Source: Pseudorhizobium pelagicum
Lineage (GTDB): Bacteria; Pseudomonadota; Alphaproteobacteria; Rhizobiales; Rhizobiaceae
DNA: 39,440 nt
Direction: 5' to 3'
NCBI GenBank assembly: GCA_000722615.1
Contig: JOKI01000034.1
Span: 1-39,440 of the forward strand
In this document: positions 23,425 through 32,674 of the stretch, one piece after another
How the letters are laid out: each line of letters starts with the position of its first letter
Numbering within the stretch: the stretch's first letter is position 1
Notes under the pieces: model-generated
What the model saw: only the letters and a program-made list of their open reading frames with translations
Databases searched by the model: none
What the model was told of the DNA's origin: nothing
Position numbers and translations under genes: made by a program

Positions 23425-24929
23425 CGGGATTTCTCGAAGGCTTTGCCTTGGTGATGCAGGCAGACGTTCTAATCACAATGTTGATTTCAGCGATATTCGG
23501 CCTCTTTGTTGGAATGGTTCCGGGGCTCAGCGCGACGATGGCGGTGGCGCTGCTCGTCCCAGTCGCTTTCACTCTGTCACCCGTTGCAGCCCTCGCGACG
23601 ATCATAACCTGTTCTGCCATGGCGATGTTTGCAGGCGACATTCCCGCCGCCTTCTTGCGCATCCCCGGGACGCCCGCTTCGGCAGCATATACCTATGACA
23701 TGAACGACCTCGTCCGCGCCGGCCGACTGGGCGATGCGCTTGGAATGTCGCTCGTCGGGTCCGCCATGGGCGGTGTATTCGGGGCAATAATCCTGATGTT
23801 CGGCGCCCCGCTGCTAGCTGACTTTGCGATTAACTTCTCAAGCTATGAATACTTCTGGCTCGCCCTGCTAGGGCTCTCCTGCGCCACCCTGGTTGCTGGC
23901 GACGATGCTCTGAAGGGGTGGGCGTCGCTGACGATCGGCCTTTTCCTATCCGTTGTTGGACTGGATTTTGTGACCGGGATACAGCGGTATACCTTCGGGA
24001 TCACCAATCTGCAGGCCGGTATCGGTTTCATTTCGGTGATGATTGGTGCCTTCGCACTTTCGGAACTATTTCGTAAGGCTGCCGCCTTTGAGGGGGAAAC
24101 GAACGGACCAGGGCTTGCCATTAGCGGTCGACCACTCCCAACTTTGAGGTCCTTGTGGGAACAGCGGAACCACATTGGCCGGGGTGGATTGATCGGAACT
24201 TTGGTTGGCGCACTGCCGGGTGCGGGTGCCGATATCGCAGCATGGGTCACGTATGCTGTGTCAAAACGATTTGCCAGGAAACCTGAGCTGTTTGGCCATG
24301 GATCTGTCGAAGGCGTCGCTGGAGCTGCAACCGCCAACAACGCTGCGCTGTCAGGATCCTACGTGCCGACGCTGGTGTTCGGGATCCCAGGTGACTCCAT
24401 CACCGCTATTGTCGTGGGGGTTCTCATCCTCAAGGGAATACAGCCAGGCCCCCTGGTGTTTGTGAACTCCGCCGACATGGTCAATGCGATCTACATCATA
24501 TTTCTGCTGGCAAATATCTTGCTCGTGCCGCTAGGAGTTGCAGCAGTCTATCTCGGACGCACCGCGATCTCAATCCGAGATGCAATCTTGTATCCCGTCA
24601 TCCTGCTGCTTTGTCTCTACGGCGCCTACGCCGTCAGCAACAATACCTTCGAGCTTTGGATCGTGCTCGCGATCGGCGTCCTGGTGTGGATCATGCAAGA
24701 GAACAACTACCCCGCGGCCCCCCTTATCCTGGGGCTCGTGCTGGGTCAGGTCGTTGAGCAGAATTTCATGTCCTCGCTCATCAAATCTGACGGCAATGTC
24801 ATCAACTTCTTCAACCGTCCCATCGCCGGAGTGCTGGGGGTCCTCACCCTTATTGTCTGGTTCTCCCCGATAATCATGGGCATTCTCCGTCGTGCTGACA
24901 CGGCACCTGAGTCAACCAACAAGACCTGA
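23421..24929 (+). CDS. tctA: Tripartite tricarboxylate transporter large membrane subunit (TctA)
   Basis: The 502-residue protein has about a dozen hydrophobic helices. Two glycine/proline-rich motifs define the family: GLFVGMVPGLSATMAVALLV at residues about 25-44, and GTLVGALPGAGADIAAWVTY around 260-280, an inverted-repeat pair expected to line the transport path. The NNAALSGSYVPTLVFGIPGD segment is also typical. The ATG at 23421 overlaps the end of tctB. A longer open frame upstream is only tctB read in another frame. The length is the family norm. It completes an importer for a di- or tricarboxylate-like compound, driven by proton or sodium symport. Confidence 0.94.
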   Translation: MTGFLEGFALVMQADVLITMLISAIFGLFVGMVPGLSATMAVALLVPVAFTLSPVAALATIITCSAMAMFAGDIPAAFLRIPGTPASAAYTYDMNDLVRAGRLGDALGMSLVGSAMGGVFGAIILMFGAPLLADFAINFSSYEYFWLALLGLSCATLVAGDDALKGWASLTIGLFLSVVGLDFVTGIQRYTFGITNLQAGIGFISVMIGAFALSELFRKAAAFEGETNGPGLAISGRPLPTLRSLWEQRNHIGRGGLIGTLVGALPGAGADIAAWVTYAVSKRFARKPELFGHGSVEGVAGAATANNAALSGSYVPTLVFGIPGDSITAIVVGVLILKGIQPGPLVFVNSADMVNAIYIIFLLANILLVPLGVAAVYLGRTAISIRDAILYPVILLLCLYGAYAVSNNTFELWIVLAIGVLVWIMQENNYPAAPLILGLVLGQVVEQNFMSSLIKSDGNVINFFNRPIAGVLGVLTLIVWFSPIIMGILRRADTAPESTNKT

Positions 24930-24943
24930 AGAAAGGTATCAAC

Positions 24944-25441
24944 ATGTACAAGTACATGAAGGGCTCAACCCATGAGCTCGCCTCGCTGGAGATCGCCATC
25001 AAGGCGATACCCGAGGATCCACGCGTATGGGTTCCGCAGGCACCCAATGTCTTCTTCCGGCCGATGTTCCTGAACACTTTGGGCGGCCAATGGTGCAACC
25101 TGCTGAAAGTCACTCGCTCCGGGATCCTTTCCCGTCACGTTCATCCTGCTCCGGTTTTCGGAATGGTGATGAAGGGCAAGTGGCACTACTTCGAGCATGA
25201 CTGGGTGGCCGAGGAAGGTTCCTTCGTGTTCGAGCCGCCCGGCGAGATCCACACGTTGAACGTCCCGGAAGACTGCGACGAGATGATCACCTTCTTCAAC
25301 ATCTCGGGCTGCATGGTCTACCTGGACCAGGACAACAAGCAGATCGGCTACGAGGACGTATTTACGAAGATTGATATGTGCCGCGCGCACTATGACGAAG
25401 TCGGACTAGGAGCGGATTATGTCGACCAGTTCATCCGCTAG
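24944..25441 (+). CDS. Cupin protein, 2,4'-dihydroxyacetophenone dioxygenase-like
   Basis: The 165-residue single-domain cupin has candidate metal ligands His65 and His67 (RHVHPAP), Glu97 in FVFEPPGE, and His103 (EIHTL). The layout resembles the DAD family, non-haem iron dioxygenases that cleave a C-C bond next to a carbonyl, and the related ChrR-like cupins. The N-terminus MYKYMKGSTHELASLEIAIK is uncommon. The start has a GAAAGG site. It follows tctA by 14 bases and overlaps the next SDR gene by 23 bases, so it clearly belongs to the operon. Its likely role is oxygen-dependent cleavage or isomerisation of a keto-acid intermediate; the reaction is inference. Confidence 0.8.
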   Translation: MYKYMKGSTHELASLEIAIKAIPEDPRVWVPQAPNVFFRPMFLNTLGGQWCNLLKVTRSGILSRHVHPAPVFGMVMKGKWHYFEHDWVAEEGSFVFEPPGEIHTLNVPEDCDEMITFFNISGCMVYLDQDNKQIGYEDVFTKIDMCRAHYDEVGLGADYVDQFIR

Positions 25442-26183
25442 TTCAGCGGAATGGGCTCGCAGCTGGCTTGAAGGGCGTAATGTTCTCGTCACTGGTGGAA
25501 CGGGCGGTATTGGTGGTGCGATCGCTGAATGTTTCCGGGACGCTGGCGCCAGAGTCCATGCAACGGGAGCAACCGAAGTCGAGTGCGACAATGCGCGGGC
25601 TGCGGTCCGCTCCGACTCAATCACCTACGACGTTCTGGATGTCCGCTCAAACGACGCGGTCAGGCGCTTTGTGGGTGATCTTCAAGAGCTCCACGTGGTC
25701 GTAAACTGTGCTGGAATCATCCGACGCGGTCAGGAGCGAGATCCGGAGGTGTTCGACACTGTGGTCGACATCAACCTCAACGGCACAATGCGTGTTTGCG
25801 AGGCCTCCCTGGAGGCGTTGACAGCCAGCGGCGGCTGCATCATCAACATCGCCTCCATGCTGAGCTTTTTCGGTGGCGGCTTGGTGCCAGGCTACTCGGC
25901 TTCTAAGGGCGGCATCGCACAGCTGACCAAGTCTCTGGCTATCGCCTATGCCCCAAGCGGGGTGCGGGTGAATGCCATTGCGCCTGGATGGATCGCGACG
26001 CCACTGACCAAAGCGCTGCAGGATGATCCTGTACGTGCCGGGCCCATCCTTGCGCGAACACCGATGGCGCGATGGGGCAGCCCCGAAGATCTTCGCGGTA
26101 TCTCGCTTTTCCTGGCAAGTCCTCATGCCGGGTTCATGACAGGCACAATCATACCTGTGGATGGTGGCTATGCCGTCACTTAA
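25419..26183 (+). CDS. SDR-family oxidoreductase
   Basis: This 254-residue classical SDR has TGGTGGIG at residues 25-32, NCAG in VVNCAGII, catalytic Ser in NIASMLS, YSASK (YxxxK), and the end DGGYAVT. The cofactor-specificity strand reads VHATGATEVE without an obvious Asp or Arg pair, so NAD versus NADP is open. The 20-residue N-terminal extension (MSTSSSASSAEWARSWLEG) overlaps the end of the cupin gene by 23 bases. The sequence resembles gluconate-5-dehydrogenase/3-ketoacyl-type members. In this operon it probably oxidises or reduces a hydroxyl group on the imported acid. Confidence 0.92.
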   Translation: MSTSSSASSAEWARSWLEGRNVLVTGGTGGIGGAIAECFRDAGARVHATGATEVECDNARAAVRSDSITYDVLDVRSNDAVRRFVGDLQELHVVVNCAGIIRRGQERDPEVFDTVVDINLNGTMRVCEASLEALTASGGCIINIASMLSFFGGGLVPGYSASKGGIAQLTKSLAIAYAPSGVRVNAIAPGWIATPLTKALQDDPVRAGPILARTPMARWGSPEDLRGISLFLASPHAGFMTGTIIPVDGGYAVT

Positions 26184-26205
26184 ACCTTTGGACCAGAGCC
26201 AGAAC

Positions 26206-27234
26206 ATGAGAGCTGTCGTCTATCATGGTCCTAATCAGCTTTTGGTTGAGGATCGTCCCCTGCCTGACGGCCCGGGAAGGCTCGTCGATGTTGAGGCCTG
26301 CGGCATCTGCGGGACCGACCTGATGATCTTTGCAGGCAGGCATCCTCGCACGCGCCCGCAACTTGTCCTCGGCCACGAGTTCGTCGGCACACTCTTGGAA
26401 GGCGTGCCCGAGAGCGGGCTTGAGGCGGGCTCACGCGTTGTGTGCTATCCATTGGTCTCCTGTGGTGAATGCGACGCCTGCCAGAACGGGCTGGAGCACG
26501 TCTGCGAGATATTGCACCTCGTCGGCATCGATAGTCCAGGCGGCATGGCTCGCTTTGCGCGCGTCGCACCGGAGGCACTTTATCCGGTGCCGCAGGACCT
26601 GTCTTCCGCCGTAGCGGTACAAGTGGAACCTCTCGCCGTCTGCGTGCATGCAGCCAACATCGCGGAAATCACCGGGGACGAGCGCGTTGCCATCATTGGG
26701 GCTGGGCCGATTGGCGTGACGCTCGCAATCGTGCTGCGCCAGCGCGGCGTTAAGCGTATCGTGTTGTCGGACATCAGCCTGCAGCGTCTCGAAATCGCCC
26801 GCACTCTTGGATTCGAGACAGCGAAGGCTGGGAGCGATCTTTCGGCACGACCGGGCGAGCGCCCTCAGGGCTTCGATGTCGTATTCGAATGTGCCGGCGC
26901 GGCTCCCGCCGTCACTGCAGCGATTGCGCACGCTCGGACGGGCGGCAAGATCGTCATGGTGTCGATCCACAAAATGCCGCAACCGGTCGACTTGCAAGCG
27001 CTGTCGTTTCGCGAACTTCGCATCCTGGGCACACGGGTCTACAGCCGCGCGGAATTTCGGCAGGCGATCGATCTGTTGCCCTCGATTCAGCACGATCTCG
27101 CGCGCCTGGTCTCACGCTTCATTGATATGAACCAGGCGCAGGAGGTCTTTGCGGAACTGAACGACGGGGCGACGGACCTCAAGGTGGTCGTCAAATGTCG
27201 TCCGAACCCGGAAGCTCCCGGAGGGGGTGGATAA
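26206..27234 (+). CDS. Zinc-dependent alcohol dehydrogenase (MDR family)
   Basis: The 342-residue medium-chain dehydrogenase (from MRAVVYHG) has the catalytic zinc ligands in CGICGTD (Cys35) and GHEF (His57, Glu58). The structural zinc site is Cys86, 89, 92 and 100 (CGECDACQNGLEHVC). The Rossmann motif is GAGPIGV near residue 165, followed by an aspartate-containing strand (VLSDISLQRL) that favours NAD. It resembles sorbitol/L-threonine/galactonate-type dehydrogenases acting on polyols or hydroxy acids. Earlier in-frame ATGs exist (26161, 26170), overlapping the SDR gene; I prefer 26206 because family members begin there, but no start has a strong ribosome site. Confidence 0.92.
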   Translation: MRAVVYHGPNQLLVEDRPLPDGPGRLVDVEACGICGTDLMIFAGRHPRTRPQLVLGHEFVGTLLEGVPESGLEAGSRVVCYPLVSCGECDACQNGLEHVCEILHLVGIDSPGGMARFARVAPEALYPVPQDLSSAVAVQVEPLAVCVHAANIAEITGDERVAIIGAGPIGVTLAIVLRQRGVKRIVLSDISLQRLEIARTLGFETAKAGSDLSARPGERPQGFDVVFECAGAAPAVTAAIAHARTGGKIVMVSIHKMPQPVDLQALSFRELRILGTRVYSRAEFRQAIDLLPSIQHDLARLVSRFIDMNQAQEVFAELNDGATDLKVVVKCRPNPEAPGGGG

Positions 27235-27349
27235 GCCGGTGGCCGTGCCTTTCCTTCCGCCACGCGGTGCCAGTCCTGCAAAGTGAGAGTCATGTGGAGA
27301 TCGGGACCTCCCGAAGCGACAACGATATTCGAGATTAGGAGAAACAATC

Positions 27350-28021
27350 TTGCTCAAGATTTTTAACGACTTTGAACGCCGGCCCGGTCTTCTCGACCGC
27401 TTCGACGAGGTAATAAAATGCTATTCGGCGACGGCAGTATTTGCTGATGTTCAGTATCGGACAGGTGTGATGGACAGTGGCATCAAGCCAGCATTCCGGG
27501 CGAAGGTGTGTGGTCAGGCCATCACGGTGCAGCTCTCGAAGGGTGACCTAGTGGATCCCTTGAAGGCACTGGAGATGGGCCAGTCAGGCGACGTAATCGT
27601 GGTCGACGCCGGCGGAGATCGCGACACATCTGTCTGCGGCGGGCTCATGGGCGGCCTGGCTCGGAACCGCGGCATCCGTGCGATGATAGTCGATGGTGCC
27701 GGCCGCGATACCGACGAGCTGGAGGACATCAACTGGCCTATCTGGACGCGTGCCATCACGCCCCGCGGAACGCATACAATGTTTTCCCAGCGCAAGGATG
27801 AGCTGTCAGTTAACGTCCCAATCGCCTGCGGCGGCGTCGTGGTGAACCCAGGAGACTTCGTTGTTGCCGACCTGATGGGTGTCGTGGTCATTCCACTCGA
27901 CCGCGCGGGGGAGATTGTCGAGCTTGCGGCAGAACAGGCAGAGCGTGAGGCAAGGACCCGCGAGGGTGTACAGCAGGGCAAGACAGTGGAGGATCTGCTT
28001 AGAGAATTCGGGCGAATCTAA
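27350..28021 (+). CDS. RraA / HMG-aldolase-like protein
   Basis: This 223-residue protein starts with TTG at 27350, behind an AGGAG site. Key family segments are VTVQLSKGDLVDPLKALEMG, VVDAGGDRDTSVCGGLMGGL, and IRAMIVDGAGRDTDEL, where the Arg-Asp pair is the substrate-binding arginine and metal-binding aspartate of the class II aldolases (4-hydroxy-4-methyl-2-oxoglutarate aldolase). It ends with the NPGDFVVADLMGVVVIP stretch. RraA itself inhibits RNase E, but homologues in catabolic operons are aldolases or decarboxylases releasing pyruvate. A 115-base gap separates it from the dehydrogenase gene, yet orientation and function support operon membership. Confidence 0.9.
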   Translation: MLKIFNDFERRPGLLDRFDEVIKCYSATAVFADVQYRTGVMDSGIKPAFRAKVCGQAITVQLSKGDLVDPLKALEMGQSGDVIVVDAGGDRDTSVCGGLMGGLARNRGIRAMIVDGAGRDTDELEDINWPIWTRAITPRGTHTMFSQRKDELSVNVPIACGGVVVNPGDFVVADLMGVVVIPLDRAGEIVELAAEQAEREARTREGVQQGKTVEDLLREFGRI

Positions 28022-28257
28022 GCCTCATACTGAGCGATACAAAGGGGCTGCCGCCCGAATACGGGCTGCAATCCCGAGAAGCGACTCAAAACTTCGCTAC
28101 TAACGCTTCGCTCATGGCGAATAGCAGAAGCAAAATACGGCAGGTCCCGTGGACTTACAGCCTGCGGCAAGATCGCGACGCGCTTTGACTCTCCGAGGTG
28201 AAGGTGGGCCATTGATTCAACGGAGTGCCTGCTCGTGCCCACCGGAAGCTTCTAGCC

Positions 28258-30399
28258 TCAAGCCGCCTGCCGATCCCTCAAGATCAGCACTTCAAGTTCT
28301 TCAGCACCCATTGGTCTGCCAACCAGATAGCCCTGCAGCTGATCGCAACCGGCCAGCCCGAGAGCCTCGGCCTGCCTCTCCGTCTCTATACCTTCAGCCG
28401 TCACTGGAATTTTCAACGCAGTTGCAAGTGCAATTGTTGCGCTGAGGACGCCTGAGCCGCTTCCAGAATCATCCAAGCCCCATACGAGGGACCGGTCGAG
28501 CTTCATCCTGTCAAACCCGAACTGCCGTAGCGCTCCAATGCTGGCGAAGCCGCAGCCGAAGTCGTCCAGCGCGAACTTTATGCCGTAAGTCTTCAGGGAA
28601 GTGATCGCGCGTCGCGCTTGATCCGGATTTGAAATAAGGACACCTTCGGTGATCTCCAACGTCAGCCGGCGGGCATCGAATTTCTCCTTTTCCAGGAGCG
28701 CAACCACTCCTTCTACAAAGTTCGGATTGCACAGCTGGATAGGGGAGATGTTCACTGAGAGGCCCAGGGTGCCCCATTGGGCGGCCGCGCAGATCGACGA
28801 AGCAAGAATCTTCATGCCCAACTCGTCTATCATCCCCGAACGCTCGGCCAGTGGGATGAAGACATCGGGCGCGACTGAACCCGTTTCCGTCTGCCATCGC
28901 GCCAAGGCCTCGACACCGCATATCCTCTGCGTGCTCGTCGAAACAAGCGGCTGGAATACCGGCTTTATCTCGTCTCGCGCAAGCGCCTGCCGCAATTGTC
29001 CTTCGAGGGTGGCAATCTGCTTCCGTTCGGCATCCAGTTCAGGCACGTAGGCGTAGGCTTTACCCCGGCCCGTTTCCTTGGCCTTGTACAAGGCCATATC
29101 GGCGCGCCTCATCAGCTCAAGTGGATCGAGCGCCGAGGCCTGAGAGGCGTGGCCTACACTACCACCAATCTCGATCGTGCGACCGCCGATTGTGAAGGGC
29201 TCGGCAAGGCAAGCGACAATCTCACCACTGAATCCTTCTGGATCACTTGCACCCATCTGCAACAGGGCGAATTCGTCACCACCGAATCTGCCTGCGGAAA
29301 CCACTTCCGCATGGACGGTCTGCAGACGCGAAGAAACCATCTTCAGAAGCTCATCGCCGACAGCATGTCCCCAGGCGTCGTTGACGGCTTTGAAGCCATC
29401 AAGGTCGATAAGATGCAGCGTCAGGTTAGCATCCTGTCCCCGGTTGGCACCCGCTCGCGCAGCAAGGGCTTCAATCAGCCCCCGTCTGTTCAGTAGCCCT
29501 GTCAGCCCGTCGTGCGTCGCTTGATGACGAGCAGCATCTGCCAGCGATCGAAGCGTAGATGCTTCTTTCCGGCTGCTCATCAGGATCAGAACCAGGAAGG
29601 CGGCCAGTAATCCTGCTGCTGTGACCACATAAGGCCGAGTCTGAACGAAGACCGCAGAGCCGGGCTTTTGGCTTGGCCATGCAAGGTAAGCAACTGCCTT
29701 GCCGTCCAATCCGAGCAGCGGAACGCTCAACAACTCCCCCCGGGGCGGGGCTAAGCGGCTCAGACGCAGCCCCATCAGTTGGTGTTCAGAAGCAATCTGC
29801 TCGACCACAGCATCGGAAACCACCTTGAATAAGCCCAGGACACTGAAGGATTCGTCAGTGATGGAGGCGGAATAGGGCTGGATCGAGCCAGACCCCAGCA
29901 ACGCGATATCATCGCCTGCTACGACGAACGTGAGGACCGGCTCCTGTGTCGCCGAGTTCGACTTCTGAGTCTGCGCAGCAAAGTCGGGGCCGATGAGCTG
30001 GTAGGGGTCGAACTGCTCTCCCTTGTGATAGGCCGAAATAGTTCGCCCATCCTTCGCGAGGACTACAGCCCCATCATAAAGGGGATAGTCTTCAGTTGTC
30101 TTTCCCCAGTTCTCATAGGCCCAATCTTTAGCATCTTCGGAGTTGACAGCGGTATAGGCATCATCCCAGACAGCGTTGTCTCTGACCGTAGCCGCCAGCT
30201 TCTGCTGGAAAGACCGCGTCGCCGCCTCAGCCGCTCGCACAGCTCTTGCGTCGTCCATCTCGTTTGCGGCGTCACGCATTGCAAGTATGGCGAACGCAAG
30301 AAGTCCGGCAATGGAAAGAGCAAGCAGCAGCGTACCAAGGGCTGTGGCAAAAGCCATCCCACGTGACCCAGTCGAACGCGCAGGCCCAATGTCGCTCAT
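28258..30399 (-). CDS. Membrane GGDEF-EAL protein with CHASE4-like sensor
   Basis: The protein has about 713 residues. A first membrane helix (residues about 15-40) and a second (about 258-280) flank a periplasmic CHASE4-like sensor that includes TVRDNAVWDDAYTAV. GGDEF follows: RFGGDEF at residues 373-377, with the LTGLLNRRGL start, an intact motif, but no RxxD inhibitory site. EAL follows at residues 497-499 (GVEALARW), with NISPIQL, LTLEITEGVL, LDDFGCGFASIG, KLDRS, AEGIET and QLQGYLVGRPM, the full set of catalytic residues for c-di-GMP hydrolysis. It can be a synthase, a phosphodiesterase or both. ATG 30399 is chosen; a longer frame to 30471 adds 24 residues before the helix. Confidence 0.93.
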   Translation of the reverse strand: MSDIGPARSTGSRGMAFATALGTLLLALSIAGLLAFAILAMRDAANEMDDARAVRAAEAATRSFQQKLAATVRDNAVWDDAYTAVNSEDAKDWAYENWGKTTEDYPLYDGAVVLAKDGRTISAYHKGEQFDPYQLIGPDFAAQTQKSNSATQEPVLTFVVAGDDIALLGSGSIQPYSASITDESFSVLGLFKVVSDAVVEQIASEHQLMGLRLSRLAPPRGELLSVPLLGLDGKAVAYLAWPSQKPGSAVFVQTRPYVVTAAGLLAAFLVLILMSSRKEASTLRSLADAARHQATHDGLTGLLNRRGLIEALAARAGANRGQDANLTLHLIDLDGFKAVNDAWGHAVGDELLKMVSSRLQTVHAEVVSAGRFGGDEFALLQMGASDPEGFSGEIVACLAEPFTIGGRTIEIGGSVGHASQASALDPLELMRRADMALYKAKETGRGKAYAYVPELDAERKQIATLEGQLRQALARDEIKPVFQPLVSTSTQRICGVEALARWQTETGSVAPDVFIPLAERSGMIDELGMKILASSICAAAQWGTLGLSVNISPIQLCNPNFVEGVVALLEKEKFDARRLTLEITEGVLISNPDQARRAITSLKTYGIKFALDDFGCGFASIGALRQFGFDRMKLDRSLVWGLDDSGSGSGVLSATIALATALKIPVTAEGIETERQAEALGLAGCDQLQGYLVGRPMGAEELEVLILRDRQAA

Positions 30400-31060
30400 T
30401 TGAACATCCAGATGACAGAGATGATGTCCATTGGACGGCAGAAAGACGTCATGTCCGCTTATGCGCTGCATCTGAAACGAATAGCCTAAAACTCCTTCTC
30501 TAAAGCTAAGTCTTAGGATTAATTATTGCTGAAGATGATGCCGAGGAGGTTAATGACCCCTTCCCGCAGACGCAGTTCCCGAGCTTGAGCCAGAGCCGCT
30601 GAGGGAGTGCTCCAAAGGAAGGACGCGCTAATCCAGAAGCCCCAAAATAGCTCGATGTGCGGCGTGGAAAGGACGCTCGGGTACTGAGGTCGACTCACGC
30701 TTCCCGCCGATCCCCGGTCAGCGAGGAAGAGCGCGTCCAATACAATCGGGAAACCGACGCCGTCCGGTGCGCACGTATGACCGGGTGCGCCGCGTCCTCC
30801 AGGCCGCGACGTGTGCTTCCGGAACGACCGGAGGACATCAACCAGACAGCGTCGGCAACTGGATGTCGTTCCGACCGGCCAGAAGGCTTTTGGTTCGGAG
30901 GAACCTGGCACGTTGTTTCAACGCGTACATTAGAATTCCTTGATGATCTGGTAACGAGGTTATGACATCTTGCGTCTCAGGATGGCGATAACGCCGGCAA
31001 TTCCCTGCTGCTCAGCCACCCGTTAGTGTCCTACTGGCTGGAAATATCGAGATCGGACTG
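30400..31060. other. Intergenic region between two divergent c-di-GMP genes (661 bp)
   Basis: No gene is supported here. Frames of 100-130 codons exist on both strands (30657-30965 plus; 30519-30911 minus) but lack ribosome sites and recognisable families. The stretch must contain the promoters of both the GGDEF-EAL gene (leftwards) and the GGDEF gene (rightwards). No consensus boxes stand out. Confidence 0.4.
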
Positions 31061-32359
31061 ATGAACGTGAACGGGACATCAGGCACTTCACGTGCAAACC
31101 CAACGCACCTGGTTACAAGCCTTCAAGAACTGTCGCCGGCAGCTAACAAAGAGGTTGAACACCTCCTTGCAGGAAGAACACGAGACATTCAGCTAAGCCC
31201 GGAGCTGACGCGGCGGTTCCGGGACCGGTCGTGGCCGCAAATGTCTAAAATCGTTCGGGCCTGGATGATCTGGGTGGTGGTCCTCGATCTCTCGACCTTG
31301 GCCGTCAATGCGGTTTTGCTTCCGACAGAGACCGTGAGGCTTATGTTCGCTCCCGCGTCCATCCTCATTCCCGCAGCTCTAGGCTCTCAGTTTGCCTTCC
31401 GAAAACCCCGTCCCTTATGGGTGCAGGGAGCAGCCATCCTTCTCGGGCTCTTTCTGATCCTTATGTCGGTCGCGTTGGTCGGCGTTTCGGCTGGAGGAGA
31501 GTTCTACGAGCGTCACCTGACGATCATGCTGTTCGTTGCCGTGACCGCCATCATCATTTTCCCGGTTCCCTTCTCCTGGACCATGAGCATCGCGGCCTAT
31601 GCGCTCGTCATTTATCTGGCATTCCAAATGAGCAACCCCATGATCGGAAGGGGAAGCGCACTGGCTGGCGCACTGTTCTTCGCAACCGGAGTCATTGCAA
31701 CTGTTGCAGCCCGCCATACTGCCAACATACTGGCGTACAAGACCTTCCTCCTCGTGCTCCGGGACCGAATGCGCCTTGATGAATTGACGGACACCAATGC
31801 CCGGCTGGAGCTGCTCGCGCGCACCGACCCTCTTACAGGTATCGCCAACCGCCGCTGGATGATTGAGACGCTCGATCAGGTGTGGGGTGGCGATGGAGAG
31901 CAGACACAGGGGAATGCTATCCTGATGTGCGATGTTGATCACTTTAAGCAACTCAATGACCGCCTTGGTCATGCCGAAGGCGATCGCTGTCTCGTCAAGA
32001 TCGCGGGCATCATCCAGAGCAGCCTGCGCGACGAGCGCGACCAGGTCGCTCGGTATGGCGGAGAAGAGTTTCTCGTGCTCCTTAGAAATGCGGATGAAAA
32101 GGTGGCTGCCGTCGTTGCGGAGCAGATCCGCAGCCGTGTGGAAGCGGCGTCTTTGCCCAATCCTCTGTCCACCACCTGCCCATACGTCACCGTCAGTATT
32201 GGGGTATCAGTCACCGAGGAGGGCGAGCATAAAGTATCCGCAGACGCGCTTCAGCGGCAAGCGGACGAGGCGCTCTATCGCGCAAAGCAGGGTGGGCGAA
32301 ATCGGGTGGCAATTTTTCCAACTGTACTAGCCAAGGCACGTTGCGGCGAAGGCGGCTGA
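31061..32359 (+). CDS. Membrane-bound diguanylate cyclase (GGDEF)
   Basis: The 432-residue protein has a polar N-terminus of about 65 residues, then six hydrophobic helices (about 68-85, 92-112, 120-145, 150-170, 172-190 and 200-220), and a coiled linker leading to the GGDEF domain. LARTDPLTGIANRRWMIETL begins the domain, DVDHFKQLNDRLGH carries a metal-ligand aspartate, and the active site is YGGEEF at residues 333-337. The RxxD inhibitory site is absent (DERD in its place). The intact signature predicts synthesis of c-di-GMP from GTP at the inner membrane. The membrane part resembles MASE-like sensors but I cannot assign a named type. Confidence 0.92.
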   Translation: MNVNGTSGTSRANPTHLVTSLQELSPAANKEVEHLLAGRTRDIQLSPELTRRFRDRSWPQMSKIVRAWMIWVVVLDLSTLAVNAVLLPTETVRLMFAPASILIPAALGSQFAFRKPRPLWVQGAAILLGLFLILMSVALVGVSAGGEFYERHLTIMLFVAVTAIIIFPVPFSWTMSIAAYALVIYLAFQMSNPMIGRGSALAGALFFATGVIATVAARHTANILAYKTFLLVLRDRMRLDELTDTNARLELLARTDPLTGIANRRWMIETLDQVWGGDGEQTQGNAILMCDVDHFKQLNDRLGHAEGDRCLVKIAGIIQSSLRDERDQVARYGGEEFLVLLRNADEKVAAVVAEQIRSRVEAASLPNPLSTTCPYVTVSIGVSVTEEGEHKVSADALQRQADEALYRAKQGGRNRVAIFPTVLAKARCGEGG

Positions 32360-32674
32360 CCGGCGGCGGTCAAAGATGCATGGGCTACCATAAAATCAAC
32401 TCCCAAGCCTGCACCGCCTAGGCGCTGTCGAACCTCCCGACATCCTCGCCTTCAATACAAGGAGGCGCCCACACTGCGCAGAGACGATCTGAAGCCGCCG
32501 CCAGAACGATGTTGCTCTCAGGAAGGCGCGGTGGCGGCGGCTCTGACCGAACCGGGAGCGTTAACTGCCGTCGCGCGTTGGCACAATTGCATCGGGCACT
32601 ATGCCGGACGAGCCAGTCGCTCTTGAACCAGTTCGAACCACCGACCCGTTATTTCTCAGTGGCCGAAACAAGGT
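32360..32674. other. No recognised gene (315 bp)
   Basis: No reading frame is convincing on either strand. Positions 32620-32662 (CTCTTGAACCAGTTCGAACC, then ACCGACCCG) resemble the motif seen at 2347, 6508, 15514 and 35908, with a T-arm-like TTCGAACC core. It directly precedes the 3' end of the toxin gene. Confidence 0.35.

Noticed and set aside
28035..28060. GCCCG-AATA-CGGGC hairpin after the RraA-like gene
   Set aside because: A short stem without a following T-run; insufficient to call a terminator for the operon.
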